Source: Siniperca chuatsi
Taxonomy: Eukaryota; Chordata; Actinopteri; Centrarchiformes; Sinipercidae
Direction of reading: 5' to 3'
DNA: 64,000 nucleotides
NCBI RefSeq assembly: GCF_020085105.1
Contig: NC_058063.1
Location: 5,924,501 to 5,988,500 of the forward strand
In this document: positions 52,701 to 63,202 of the stretch, one piece after another
Layout: each line of letters begins with the position of its first letter
How positions within the stretch are numbered: the stretch's first letter is position 1
The notes under the pieces: model-generated
The model's input: only the letters and a program-made list of their open reading frames with translations
Databases searched by the model: none
What the model was told of the DNA's origin: nothing
Position numbers and translations under genes: made by a program

Positions 52701-53676
52701 AATTGCAGATGTTAAGTAATGTAATACATAATATCAACTTGTTCTACAGTAACTTTTTCTGCCATTTTCTTTTTGTGCATACATTTACAGGCTAAAAGAA
52801 TGGATTAAATTGGTATTCAATCTATACACAGACAATGATTATATTATATATAAGAGTAAAAGTCAGGTGCAAAAGAAAAAAATGAATCAAAATAAGCAAT
52901 AGTCATAAAAAAAAAGTCCTAAGTTTACATACGCGATACTTTTGGCTGTATGCACAAACAAAAAGTCAGTATATAATAATGTTTCAAAAAAGCAATAGTC
53001 ATCTTCATCCTGCAACTTTCATCCATCAGGCTACCATGTATGACATTAATGAACAAAACCGTACATGCAAGAAAAGGCCTCTGAAGGTAGACTTCCAGCC
53101 TCTGGGAATCCCAAAGAATGCATCTCTGCTGGGCCAGGTTGTTTTGGGCAGCTCGTCCGGACCTGGAGAAGGACTCCTGGTCAACACTTGGACAGGAGAT
53201 CTGCCCGACAAAGCAGGTTAGAGAGCATGTAATGGTTAGAACTGTCTTAACCGTTTCTTCATCCATCCTGGTTTATTAACACGTTTATTTTCATCTCTGA
53301 CCTACAGGAAAGTTCATGAGCACAGTCACTGAATTTGGATGCATTCCTGTCAGCACTGTGTATCACACTGACCAGTTTGGATGGGTGGTGACAAGGTTAG
53401 TTTACATTAACGTCAACACTGTAAAAATCACTCTATAGGGCAGAAAGGACAGTGTAATAGTGACAGGACAGACACTGACTTTTGAGAATCAGAAATGTTT
53501 GCATCCGACCAAGTGATCGTCATGTCTTTCTGTTCACCAGCTTCTTCAACAACATCATTGGGATTCTGGACCCCAGTCTCCTCATCCCTCCAGATTTCTG
53601 CCCGGATGCAGAGATGAAGGTTGACAGTGAAGAGGAGCCAGCAGACTTCCTCAGCTTGTTCCTTAACAAGCACTGA
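49705..53676 (+). CDS. Ependymin-like secreted glycoprotein, upstream tandem copy (A)
   Basis: Ependymins are secreted calcium-binding sialoglycoproteins, classically abundant in fish cerebrospinal fluid. Six exons: 49705-49771, 49971-50005, 50130-50264, 53030-53216, 53308-53395, 53541-53676. They total 648 nt and 215 residues, the usual family length. A signal peptide is evident (MRVLVVLTCLLAGCLA, cleavage predicted before QKPH). The mature part has four cysteines: HPC, RTC, FGC and DFC. N-glycosylation sequons are NKT, NRT and NAS. Family signatures are SFYDALGQ-type (here YFYDALGQRTRLRE), LLLYRE, GSSSGPGEG, VTEFGCIPVST and GWVVTSFFNN. The acidic C-terminus is DSEEEPADF. Intron 3 is 2.8 kb and swollen by transposons. 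The name is given at family level because I cannot separate epd from epdl paralogues by eye. Confidence 0.92.
50492..50578 (+). repeat. dispersed retroposon-tail repeat in ependymin-like A intron 3
   Basis: TTTATTTACATAGCGCCAAT followed by TCATAACAGACGTCATCTCA and GCACTTTTCCTATAGGGCAG, a common teleost repeat tail. Confidence 0.55.
50794..51621 (+). mobile_element. piggyBac-type deletion derivative with TTAA target duplications
   Basis: The 828-bp element starts CACTAGAACCGCCA and ends with its exact reverse complement, TGGCGGTTCTAGTG. It is flanked on both sides by TTAA (50790-50793 and 51622-51625), the hallmark of piggyBac insertion. A subterminal CCGCCAACGGGT also recurs inverted near the right end. 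At about 51380-51520 a plus-strand segment has a Cys-rich pattern (CTVKAERKHIKALCKC, then after a frame change ICDKCTPEVQNVCTKC) that resembles the zinc-binding C-terminus of piggyBac transposases. Most of the gene is missing and frames are broken. Confidence 0.75.
51845..52310 (+). repeat. dispersed repeat with TGACCTTTGACC motifs, copy 1
   Basis: Recognised by CAGTGACCTTGGACCTTTGA, GAAGTTGACCTTTGACC, CAAATTTGAAGAAATTCCAT and GGACGGACGGACAACCCGAA. It lies in ependymin-like A intron 3. The family is common in fish genomes, and its class cannot be decided here. Confidence 0.6.
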
Positions 53677-54986
53677 GGGCCTCCTTTAACTAATGTCTTC
53701 TTTGAGATTTGAAGTGGAGCTACTCTACTGAATCATAGCTGTGTTATGTGGTATACATCACATTTACTCCTGCTAAGAATGTGTAATTCTACATTTTCAA
53801 AATTAATTTTTTATATACATATGTCTGGCTTAAAAATAGAGCTGCACTTATAGATGTTTTCATGTTGACAATGGATTAAATACTGTGTGATGTGATCACC
53901 TGACTCTACAGCTCCCCTCGGCTCTACAGAGCATTTAGCGTCTATAAGTGCAGTATTTCCTTTTTCCGGCCCCCAGACTCTGGACTCCACTCACATACTA
54001 CCACGTTCTGTCATTTTTATCAATAAAAATATAAGAATACTGAACAAATGCATATATTTCACCTTGTCTCTTGTCTCCTGTTTGATGACAATGTACAATA
54101 TACAGCATTGTAATATTAGGGCAAAAGTGATTAATGACAGGAATTTAAGAGTTCACAGAATCTACATCTAGACTATATCATTTCAGAAATCAACTTTGCA
54201 GAATTTTTAAAAAACATGTTGAAGTTGATTTTTAATTGAACAAAATCGGGTTCGAAACATATCGTTGTGATGATTCTTTTTCTTATTTGAAAAAAAAAAG
54301 CAAGAGTCCCTTGAGCAACATATCATATTAAATGGATATGGTGTTGATCTCTGGTAATGAAAATTAATGCAAATGAAGAGCAAAGAGAACAGCTTAATCA
54401 GTGATGCCTATTTCCCAGAGCCCCACAATCAAAAATCTTTATTGTGCTCAACTCTTCCTTGTCCTTTACGTATTACAACAAGATTACACAACACAGCTAG
54501 AACCTTTTCTCTCTCCTTTTACATTAAAAAGAATTGTGTATTGTAATGAGCATTAAAGCCTCACGGGGCCACTGGAGTGGCAACTAAACGTTTGGTATGC
54601 TTTTCATTTGCATAGGAATGATTTCAGCTGTACAAGAGGAAAATGAGAGAGATTATGTTTTTACCTCTTGAACCCAAATTCTCCTCCTAAATTCCCAGGA
54701 AGTCAAAAGATCTTTGCCTTTATTTGGTACTACAAAACGAAATAGCAAGGACCGGGCGAGAGAGAGGAGATGACATGAGATAAACATCTAGGGCCAGGTT
54801 CAAACTCAGAACATCTGTTAAGAGCTGTGCAAGCTGAGTCACCAGGACACCACACATTCCATATTATTACTAATGGTGTCTGTTTTACCTTTATTCTAAC
54901 AGGACAGGTGTAAAAGCTACACAGGAAAGGAGGAGGACACAAAGAAAACCTGGCAGTGGATGCTGACTGGGAGCCTCATCAGCTTG
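53677..54986. other. 3' UTR of gene A and spacer between the tandem ependymin-like genes
   Basis: After the poly(A) signal at 54022 the spacer is AT-rich unique-looking DNA, with no open frame of note and no obvious transposon. It ends in the gene B promoter. Confidence 0.5.
54022..54027 (+). terminator. likely polyadenylation signal of ependymin-like gene A
   Basis: AATAAA about 350 bp after the gene A stop, in AT-rich sequence. It is the first canonical hexamer downstream. Confidence 0.5.
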
Positions 54987-54998
54987 TTTATAAGGAAG
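54987..54998 (+). promoter_or_regulatory. TATA-type core promoter of ependymin-like gene B
   Basis: TTTATAAGGAAG, identical in sequence and in distance to the ATG (78 bp) to the motif before gene A. Confidence 0.7.
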
Positions 54999-55064
54999 CG
55001 AGCGTTCTGAAGCAGCAGTATATTTGCCTCTGTGCAGACGAAAGTGTGCCTACCATCAGACAGC

Positions 55065-57671
55065 ATGAGAGCCCTTGTCCTGTTTGCGTGCCTGTCAGTG
55101 GGCTGCCTAGCTCAGACGCCGCAGCAATGCAGTAAGTACGACAACACAGATGTTGACTTAATTTGTACATTTAGTTTTCTTCTGCCTCCAATCTCAGCAA
55201 TTCACCTCCTATAAATGATCATGCTGTTTTGTTTTTGCTGTAGCATTCATGAGGAAATACTATGTTGCGAGCGTGGCACAGTTGTGATGTAAATGCTCCA
55301 TTTATAATAAAACGATAAAAACACTTATTTCATTTTAACAGGATCCCCACCACTGCTGACTGGAAGCCTCTCTGTGGTAAGTGTTTGCCTCCACACGCAA
55401 GTAATTATGCAACTGTGTAAACCACATTTCCTGACAATACATTAAAAAGATTTTATTCACTATACTGGATTCCTGTTATTCAAAGTAAGTCTAATTTGGA
55501 GTCATATGGTCTCACAGCCAAAGCATTGCTCACTTTAATAAGAAAACTTCCAATTACATTTTTGTCATTTTCCAAGTCCACCCAAAGTGAGAAGCTGATG
55601 ACCTTTGCCAAGTACAGCTATGACGCACTGGGAAAGCGCATCCGCCTCACAGAGTTTGGATCTTATAACAACAAGACCTTCCACCTTGATGTACTTCTAC
55701 TCTACAGAGAGGTAGACCATGGCAACATAGCAATAATATCTACATTAGCAGATGTCATGTACAACACAAATCACTGTAAAATGCCATCCTGTCCTCTAGG
55801 GTGTTATGTATAAGATTAACTACAGGAACCACACATGTTGCAAGAAGCCACTGAATGTAGACTTCCACCCGCTGGCGATCCCACAGAATGCTTCCCTGCT
55901 GGGACAGGTTGTGTTGGGCAGCTCCTCTGGTCCAGGACAGGGAGTCCTGGTCAACACCTGGGTGGGAGAGATGCAGCTGAAAAAGGGAACAGGTACAGTA
56001 AGAGGAAACTAGCCCAGAGGAAATTTGACAGAAGAATTGCAAAGTCATGAGGTGTACTGCAGCACATGACTTTTCTGAGATTCTTCCGTCTAATCGCTGC
56101 AATCCAATCGAACCTGCCTGTCTGGTTGTGCTGCCTCAGCTCACTTGTGATCCACTTCTGTTTCTGCAGCAAAGTACATGAGCACTGTCACTGAGTTTGG
56201 ATGTGTTCCTGTCAGCACTCTGTTTCATACCGATAGACATGGATGGGTGGTGACCAGGTCAGTGCATTCACATGACAACTCACAAATGGGAAGTTTACGA
56301 CTCACATGACAACTCACAAATGGGAAGTATAAGAGTTCTCACCAGATAGGCTTTTTGAGAAGCTTGTTTGAAAAATAAAATATAGAGAATGTCACACAAT
56401 AAGACTTTATAGACCTTTCTCTAGGATATTTCGACTCATCAAACACAGGTGAACTAACAACATCGGTAATGACCACATTTCATTTAGGTGTATCAGTGCG
56501 TGGGCACTGGTATTGTGCTTAAATGGAACAGAGCCATGACCAAAGTTATTAGTTAAATCTGTGTACTTCCTGTTATGCAGAGTCAAAATGTTTGCTGTGA
56601 GAAACTTCTATTGTCCAACCAATGCCTTCAGCTCACCAAGACACAACATAAAGAAAAAGCATATAGTGTATGTGAGAGCAAAACGTAAAAACAAAACTGT
56701 ATATTCAAATGAAAAGCGAAGTAAAAAAAAATATAGAACATATAAGAGAGCTTACTTATCTTAAAGGAATAGTCCAACATTTTGGGAGAGAAGTTTACTC
56801 ACCTACTTGTTGAGCGTTAGATTACAAGATTGATACCACTCTCATATCTATCTGTTAAATATGAAGCTCCAGCCAGGATATAGTTACCTTAGCTTAGCAT
56901 AAAGACTGGAAACAGGGGGAAACAGCTCGCCTGGCTCTGTCCAAAGGTTAAAAAAAATCGAATCAACATGTTATATCTTGTTTGTTTAATTTGTACGAAA
57001 AATAACAATTTGTGGTTTTACAAGGGGTTGTGTGCTGGAATAAGTTAAGCTAACCATCTCCTGATTCTAGCTTTATATCATATCATCATATCATCTAGCT
57101 TTTACCATAGAGACATGAGAGTGGTATTAATCTCCTCATCTAACTCTCGACAAAAAAGCAAATAAGATAATTCCCCAAAATGTCAAACTATTCCTTCAGT
57201 AATGTCAGTATGAACATGAAATATCTTACCAAACGCAGTTTTTACTGTTACATTACAGTTTTAGAGTTGATTTTTCCTTTAATAGGCTATTTGGATAGTT
57301 GTCATAGTACATTTATTACAATTCAGACTCTGAGCTAAAACAATAAACAACAGGAGGAAATTGCTGTTAAAGCCTGAACTGGGGCTCTCATCATGATATC
57401 TTCTTCCCTCACACTCCAAATTCCCCGACCCCTCAGTATATCTGGAGCCTCTGTGTTCCTGGTTGCAGTAAAGAATTACAGAAGCATACATTATTTCTGT
57501 CTGCATGATTTCAGCATATGTTCTGTCTGTTTGTTTTTCACCTTCAGCTTCTTCAACAACGTCATGGGACTAGTGGACCCTCAACGGCTCATCCCTCCAC
57601 CTTTCTGTGAGGGTGCCCAGCTGGAAGAAGAGGATGGAGAGGATCCAGTAACCTTCTTCAGCTTGTTTTAA
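55065..57671 (+). CDS. Ependymin-like secreted glycoprotein, downstream tandem copy (B)
   Basis: This is a tandem paralogue of the gene 5.4 kb upstream. Exons: 55065-55131, 55342-55376, 55577-55711, 55800-55992, 56170-56257, 57548-57671. They total 642 nt and 213 residues. Exon phases match copy A. Exons 1, 2, 3 and 5 have identical lengths, exon 4 is two codons longer (QLKKGT region) and exon 6 is four codons shorter. The signal peptide is MRALVLFACLSVGCLA. Sequons NKT, NHT and NAS are kept. It carries an extra cysteine (NHTCC), giving five in the mature chain and therefore one unpaired if the four family disulfide cysteines pair. The acidic tail is EEEDGEDP. Intron 3 is only 88 bp against 2.8 kb in copy A, and intron 5 carries a fold-back repeat. 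Exon 3 uses a TTTTCCAAG acceptor. Confidence 0.92.
56761..57198. mobile_element. fold-back repeat family, copy in ependymin-like B intron 5
   Basis: Full-length type: TTAAAGGAATAGTCCAACAT at the left, AAACTATTCCTTCAG at the right, and mirrored GATACCACTCTCAT / ATGAGAGTGGTAT halves. It accounts for a third of the 1.3-kb intron 5 of gene B. Confidence 0.7.
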
Positions 57672-58239
57672 ACTAGACTATTTCCAGAAATGTATTGCAC
57701 TGTGATGATGACTACTCTAAATGACTCTTTGCACTGCATTATTACTTTTTTTAGTGGCAGTCATTGGTGTCTTAGGGACCTATTCGATTGAATCCGGCAC
57801 CTCCTTTGTCTTTCTTTTATTTTTTTTAAAGAGAGAGCAGTCAGGTCATGCAGTGAAGCCTGAGGCGTGTGAGTTTTGTGCACGTCACCTGAGCCAATGT
57901 TACTGTGATTTGAATCTAGGATACCCTCAGCAACAAGGAGGAAACTGGTAAAATGTCAAAAAGACAAGTTTGTGTAGGTGTAGGCTGTCCATAGTACTGA
58001 AACGGAGCAGAGGAGATGATACACAGCACACGTCACTTAGTTTGGTTTTTTAGCCTGCTTCCTTTTCGTGGTTGTAAATAGAACTTTCCCTAATTCCATT
58101 TCCCCCCCCATTGTAGCAATCCACACACAGAAGGGAAACGACAGGGAAGTGGAGGAACAGTCAATGAGAGAGTGAGAGACAGTTGTTTCTATGCGCCTCC
58201 CACTGCTGATTTTGAGTGATTATTGCGAATGCTCTGATT

Positions 58240-58245
58240 AATAAA
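58240..58245 (+). terminator. likely polyadenylation signal of ependymin-like gene B
   Basis: AATAAA about 570 bp after the gene B stop, with a second hexamer about 10 bp on and a GT-rich tract (TTTGTTTGTGTTG) beyond it. Confidence 0.45.
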
Positions 58246-58594
58246 TGTAAATAAATAATACTTTGTTTGTGTTGACAGTTTTTTTTTAGTTTTAACAGCT
58301 AGCACTTAGGCGTTGTCCAATGTGCTCCAGGCACTGTGGATTTTTGATACGTTCCGTGATGTTTTCTCTCCCCCTGACCTGCCGGAACAGCACCCTCTCT
58401 GTGTTCCAGGACCTCCTGATTTACAAATTAAGCACTGCAATAGTTGCATGTATCTTGGCCAATAAGTTGATGCAGCCTAGCATCTGGGAGGGCACATCCT
58501 TGTTCCTTGATTTCCAATTCAGGAGGATAGTTTTCTTTGCGATAGAGCCAAGAGGAGTAATCTTCTGTTTTTCTTGTTCAGGTTGCTGTGTCTC

Positions 58595-59105
58595 CTAGTA
58601 AGCATGCTAACGTTTGCTAATTAGCACTGTTGGGACCTCACCACATGGGGAACAAAGCAGATGCATACATGTAGGAAACAAAGCCTTAACAAAGAGGCCT
58701 ACATGTTGAAATATTAGCCTGAACAAAGAAACAGCACCAAAACCCTTCAGGTCTGGTAAATCTCACCTGAGCGTGAGATTTACGTTTGAAACCAAATCCT
58801 GGATTCCTACTGGACAAGCACCACAGGAGCGCAGGAGACTCCTGTGACGCAGCCATGACGTCACCCAGCCTATAAAATCCAGCGAGTCTGTTTCACCATT
58901 GCCATTCCACTGCGACGCAAGTTGCTACAGGAGGCGAGCTGTTTTAATGAACGCTGAACTTTAAAAGTCTTAACTCGCTGGACGAGAAACAGACTAAACA
59001 CAAAGCACAGCTGAGGCTGGTGGTATTGTCATTAGCTTTGTAGGTATTCGGTCTTAAACCCAAGTATTTAGCAAATTGAAATGTTGACCTGATAATGGCG
59101 CTAGA
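58595..59105 (-). repeat. dispersed 'TGCTAACATTTGCTAATTAGC' family copy, split by an LTR-like insert
   Basis: CATGCTAACGTTTGCTAATT up to 58627, then again from 58992 (TAAACACAAAGCACAGCTGA ... AATGTTGACCTGATAATGGC). Comparison with the copy at 20820-20935 shows the two parts are contiguous in the family. Confidence 0.55.
58628..58991 (+). mobile_element. solo-LTR-like insertion
   Basis: The 364-bp insert begins TGTTGGG and ends GAAACA, the TG...CA termini of a long terminal repeat. It holds a CRE-like TGACGTCA near 58857 and a TATA box (CCTATAAAATCC) about ten bases on, then a CA-rich start region. It interrupts another repeat cleanly. No second LTR, primer site or coding region is seen, and the flanking short duplication is decayed. 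Confidence 0.5.
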
Positions 59106-59152
59106 TCATCCATCATCAATCTCCTACTCTATCAGCTGCTGATATCCTTTCT

Positions 59153-59608
59153 GTGTGCCAGCACATTTGTCCCTGTGTGTCTAACTGTGCGTTCAGACCG
59201 CCGCCGGAAAGAGCATCAAAATTCGTTCTGGCTGCCCTGCCAACAACGCTGTCAAAAGGGAAACCCGCCACAGCAATTATCAGCGTCTCATCCATTTTGC
59301 TTGGAAACTACTGTTTGGTCGGAACAGAAGTTTACATTGTGTTCTCTGGAATTCTCTCAAGCGCAGGACTTCTAAATTCCGAGTGGTTGCCGTCGAACAG
59401 AGTAGGACAAAAGTGGCTCATTACCATTAACTTGCCCGGACTTCAACTTTCCTCTACGCCCACACCGTCCAATATGCTGCTGCTCTACGCCATCATATCT
59501 CACAGGTGCTTTATTCAATCATTCCAATTTTTCAAGACTTTGTCAATCAATTGGTTTCTATTGACTTCATATCATTGTTTTCTGTTTGTTTTAATTAGTG
59601 CTTTTTAA
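59153..59608 (+). other. repeat-like segment with an accidental 151-codon open frame
   Basis: The start GTGCGTTCAGACCGCCGCCG resembles ends of fish DNA transposons that begin with 'GTGCGTTCAGACC'. The open frame has no recognisable domain. It could be part of a decayed element. Confidence 0.3.
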
Positions 59609-60159
59609 AAATACCAATCAATTGGGGTCTTGCCGGACCCCAGTCAAAAGCACCCAGTTCTGCCTATGCAGTTTTAATGGATGGAACTATTTATTGAGTT
59701 TATGTTTGCCATGGGCCCTAATTTAATGTAGCACACACTATCAGGAGGGGTAGGGGCACTCTGTAAGTCATTTTCAAAGAGACAGACACAAATGCAGCAG
59801 ACACAGATTTCCTCATGTGCTCTGTCGACGACCCTAAATACTATATGCACAATACATTAAACACAATTTGCAAATGAACTGTAACTTTCTTAAAATAATG
59901 ATGTTCTTTTTACAGTTGACATTAATTACATAACTAATAATATTTTGAGAAGAAATAAATTAACATCAAGCTATGGTGGTTGTTTCTCACAGTAGTTCGT
60001 TCTTGGGGTCCCCAGGGACCCCAGTCGGTAGTCGTTGTATGTTAAATATGTTAGGAGGATGAGGGTTAAATGATGCGGTGAAAATGAAGTAAAAATGATT
60101 TAGTCAACTTGAAATATTTAATCAAAGTAAAACACTCATGACAAATATACTTAGTATCT

Positions 60160-60500
60160 TCTTAAGTTGACAGGACAGGTCAGTCAGAGAAGAGGGAAAG
60201 GACCCAGTCCAGCAACCCTTGGCAGCCTGACAAAAATGCCTATCCCCTTCTTCATACCAAACAGCATACCAAACAGCAGGGAGACAACGTTCAGAAGACA
60301 AGACACAAGGCCACTGATGTCAAAGGGGTCCATGACCACCAGAGACAGGTTGCTCAGCCTGAGAGGAAGCTGCCCATGCTCCACTGGCAGGAGGAAAAGT
60401 CCTGTCTCTGTCCCTGTCTTTGGGAGAAGAACGTCAGATAGATGAGATCCACAAGAAGCTGAAGAAGCGACGTCAACAATTCCTGCAGCTCTTCAAATGA
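60160..60500 (+). other. unassigned open stretch
   Basis: A 92-codon frame (60167-60445) and an overlapping frame ending ERQIDEIHKKLKKRRQQFL...stop at 60500 are both open. The latter looks like a basic amphipathic helix and is preceded by a pyrimidine-rich tract (CTGTCTCTGTCCCTGTCTTT) that could be a splice acceptor. I do not recognise the protein. It may be a gene remnant, an exon of an unseen gene, or chance. Confidence 0.2.
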
Positions 60501-61078
60501 ACTGTAGGGATTTTGGGTTGTCGGGGAAAAGTGTGTGCAAGCTGTCCTTGCTAACTTCTACAATGGAGTTAAGGTGATCGCCTGCTCATCTATTCAGGAT
60601 ATTTCAAGGTGGGTGAATGTCCAATTTCTTGGCAAACACAGACACAGCCAAGACTTATTAATCAGTTTCAGAGGAAAGGTTTGCATTTTAAAGAGGGCTT
60701 CAAGCTTTCACGCACCTTCCTTTCATATTTTCTTTTCTTTCTGCCATCCCTCCTCTCCATCTCTCTATCCCCTCCTGAAGAAAAAATAGGGATACAGGGA
60801 GAAATCGTTTAGATGTCATGGTGACCACCAGCAACAGGACCAGAGTGGACATCATTCGACTTATTTTAAAATTGCTTCATAATCCTTCTGACACCTCTAA
60901 AAAATGGTGGGACAAAAGTGGCAAGATGTCACTTTGGCCTTGAACACTGACAATGAGCTATACTATATGCAGTCAGGGATGAGGCAGAAGCCACCTGCAC
61001 TAGATTACCCAATTTTTATATCTGCAAATTAGAGTTTAAGCACCTTTTCAGTCTTACAGATGTTTTATGCCTCTGGAT

Positions 61079-61395
61079 AGCCGTGGCCGGGGGCATTAAG
61101 TTTTCGGGTTGTCCGTCCGTACGTCCCATTATTGTGAATTTTTTCAAATTTGGCACACACATCCAATTTGGTTGTCAAGGGTCAAAGGTCAAGGTCACTG
61201 TTACCTCACAAAACACATTTTGGCCATAATTCAAGAATTGATGGCCATATTTCACAGTTGGTCAGACACTGAATTAGGTGACACTTTTGACTCAAAAGCC
61301 AAAGGTCACTGTGACCTCTAAAATGGTTTCTAGCCATAATTTAAGAATGAATTGGATGATTCCAGATTCCACACATGTTGACTGGGACCACACAA
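61079..61395 (-). repeat. dispersed repeat with GGGTCAAAGGTCA, inverted copy 2
   Basis: Inverse of the copy at 51845: GCCGTGGCCGGGGGCATTAA, TTTCGGGTTGTCCGTCCGTA, then CAAATTTGGCACACACATCC and AGGGTCAAAGGTCAAGGTCA. It ends with TAAGAATGAATTGG. The perfect DR1 (GGGTCA-A-AGGTCA) is at 61179-61191. Confidence 0.6.
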
Positions 61396-61839
61396 TGCAG
61401 TAAACAGTAACTAGCACAGTACGGGCTTTCCTCCATCTCGTCCATTCTGCCTTTCACTTCCTGCCTAATTCTAGTTCCTAGATGCTGACATACAGGAACA
61501 TCTGGAGACCGGTGCAAAATGGCTTCCGAAGAATTTGACAATTTATTTGTTTATTTCTTTTACATGCATTGTTGCATAACAGATTTATGTTCAGTTTGTT
61601 CTTTGTGAATTAATCGAATTTTAATAATCTAATTTAAAAATATCAATAATAAACAGTTAATAACAATGAACTGTTCATTATTTATGTGTTGAATTGTCTA
61701 ATATTCTTCATATTAATAATCAGATCAATAAAATAAATGTGGCTGAAATATTTTCAGGTGCAGATTAATTATATTTTAAGGGATTCTCATATTACCTTTG
61801 ATCATTTGGGTTTATTTTAAATTAAGGGATTCGGTTTCA

Positions 61840-62080
61840 TAATGGAACAATAGCACACTCATGCATGTCTATTAAGTACGAAGCTAGAGCCAGTTATGCT
61901 GAAACAGTTAGCCTGGATCTGTCCAAAGTTCAGAAAGCTGCCCATCCAACACCTCTAAAGCTCACTTATTAACAAGTTGTATCTCATTTTGTTTTGTTGG
62001 TTTTTTTTGAAAGTCAGTTTGTAGCTTTAGGCGAGTTACGCTGCTACTATTTCTTGGCGACTAGTGGCCTGGAAACCTCA
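61840..62080. mobile_element. fold-back repeat family, degenerate fragment
   Basis: Recognisable by GCATGTCTATTAAGTACGAA, TTAGCCTGGATCTGTCCAAA and CACCTCTAAAGCTCACTTAT. The termini cannot be identified. Confidence 0.5.
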
Positions 62081-63202
62081 TGGCTGTTTACAGTATATGT
62101 TTGTTGGTTTCTTGTTGTTGATGTTTTGTTTTCAGAGGGTGTGTGAGAGACTGGGTGTGTGTGAGAGCGGGAATATAGGTATGTGTTTTATGTACGTGTT
62201 ACATAAAATTTGGAACAAAATGGCTTACCATGTAACCCCACAAGCATTTGATATGCAATGCTAGGTTACTGCAGGTAGTTTAACAACAAATATGTGGCAT
62301 ACAGAAACACACTGCAGATATAGAAAACAGCAAATACAGAAACAAGTTGCAAATAACTGGCAGCAAAATGAAAGTTTCTGAGGGACACAACACATTTATG
62401 AACACGCTAGTAAAAGGATAAGTAAAGGATAACTGCAATCATAATGTTTTTATCTTATTTTCCAATGACAAGTGATCAACGTTAGCAAGCCGCATGTCCG
62501 GGCCTGTTCCTCATCGCTGCGTGTTACTTAATAATGTTTCTGTGTATGCTGGATATGTATATGTTCGTGTATGTGTTTCTCAATTTGCTTGTGTTTTATC
62601 TTGCTACTTGCACCATTTTTTATTAAATGTGACATACTGTCTGTGATGTCAAAGTGGTGATGTTTTCTTTATATGCTTCTATTTTGTCTATTTGCTTGTT
62701 TTCAGTCCATTGAACTCTCTCAGCCTCCTTAAATATTATATTAAGTGGCAAATGCATAGTGTTGAACTACTTCATACAGATAAAAGTATGTGTATTCTAC
62801 ATTGTGGCATGCTGGATGAGACCACCTCTGCTGGCCACTTGATGGCAGTGGATAACAAGTAATGAAAGAGAGAGGGGGGCACTTCCAACTCTAAAAACTG
62901 ATTTACAGTTAATCGGTGTAGATGATATCACACACACTTCACTCACACAGAATTACGAGCGTCATAAGTGAACTGTGTGCCTAGTGAATTTGTACATATG
63001 TATTTGGCTAAAATGTATAATTGTTATTACACCAAAGTTCCACACATAATGTGTCTTGGAGTTGACATATATATAGATCAAAGAAAAATAATGATAGCAA
63101 TGCAGTATGATTGAGTAGATAATAAAACACACATTTTTTTACAATCAGGTTCAATAATTTACTCATTTAATATTATGACTGTCCAGAGGTAGAAGTTTAC
63201 TG

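Larger units (their letters stand above)
57672..63202. other. intergenic region between ependymin-like gene B and cskmt
   Basis: It contains the gene B 3' UTR (to about 58260), an interrupted dispersed repeat with a nested LTR-like insert (58595-59105), a repeat-like stretch with an accidental open frame (59150-59610), a possible degenerate transposon end with GGGGTCC motifs (59620-60080), an unassigned open frame (60160-60500), an inverted copy of a DR1-bearing repeat (61079-61395) and a fold-back fragment (61840-62080). The last about 1.1 kb before cskmt is AT-rich, with no feature seen. Confidence 0.5.
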
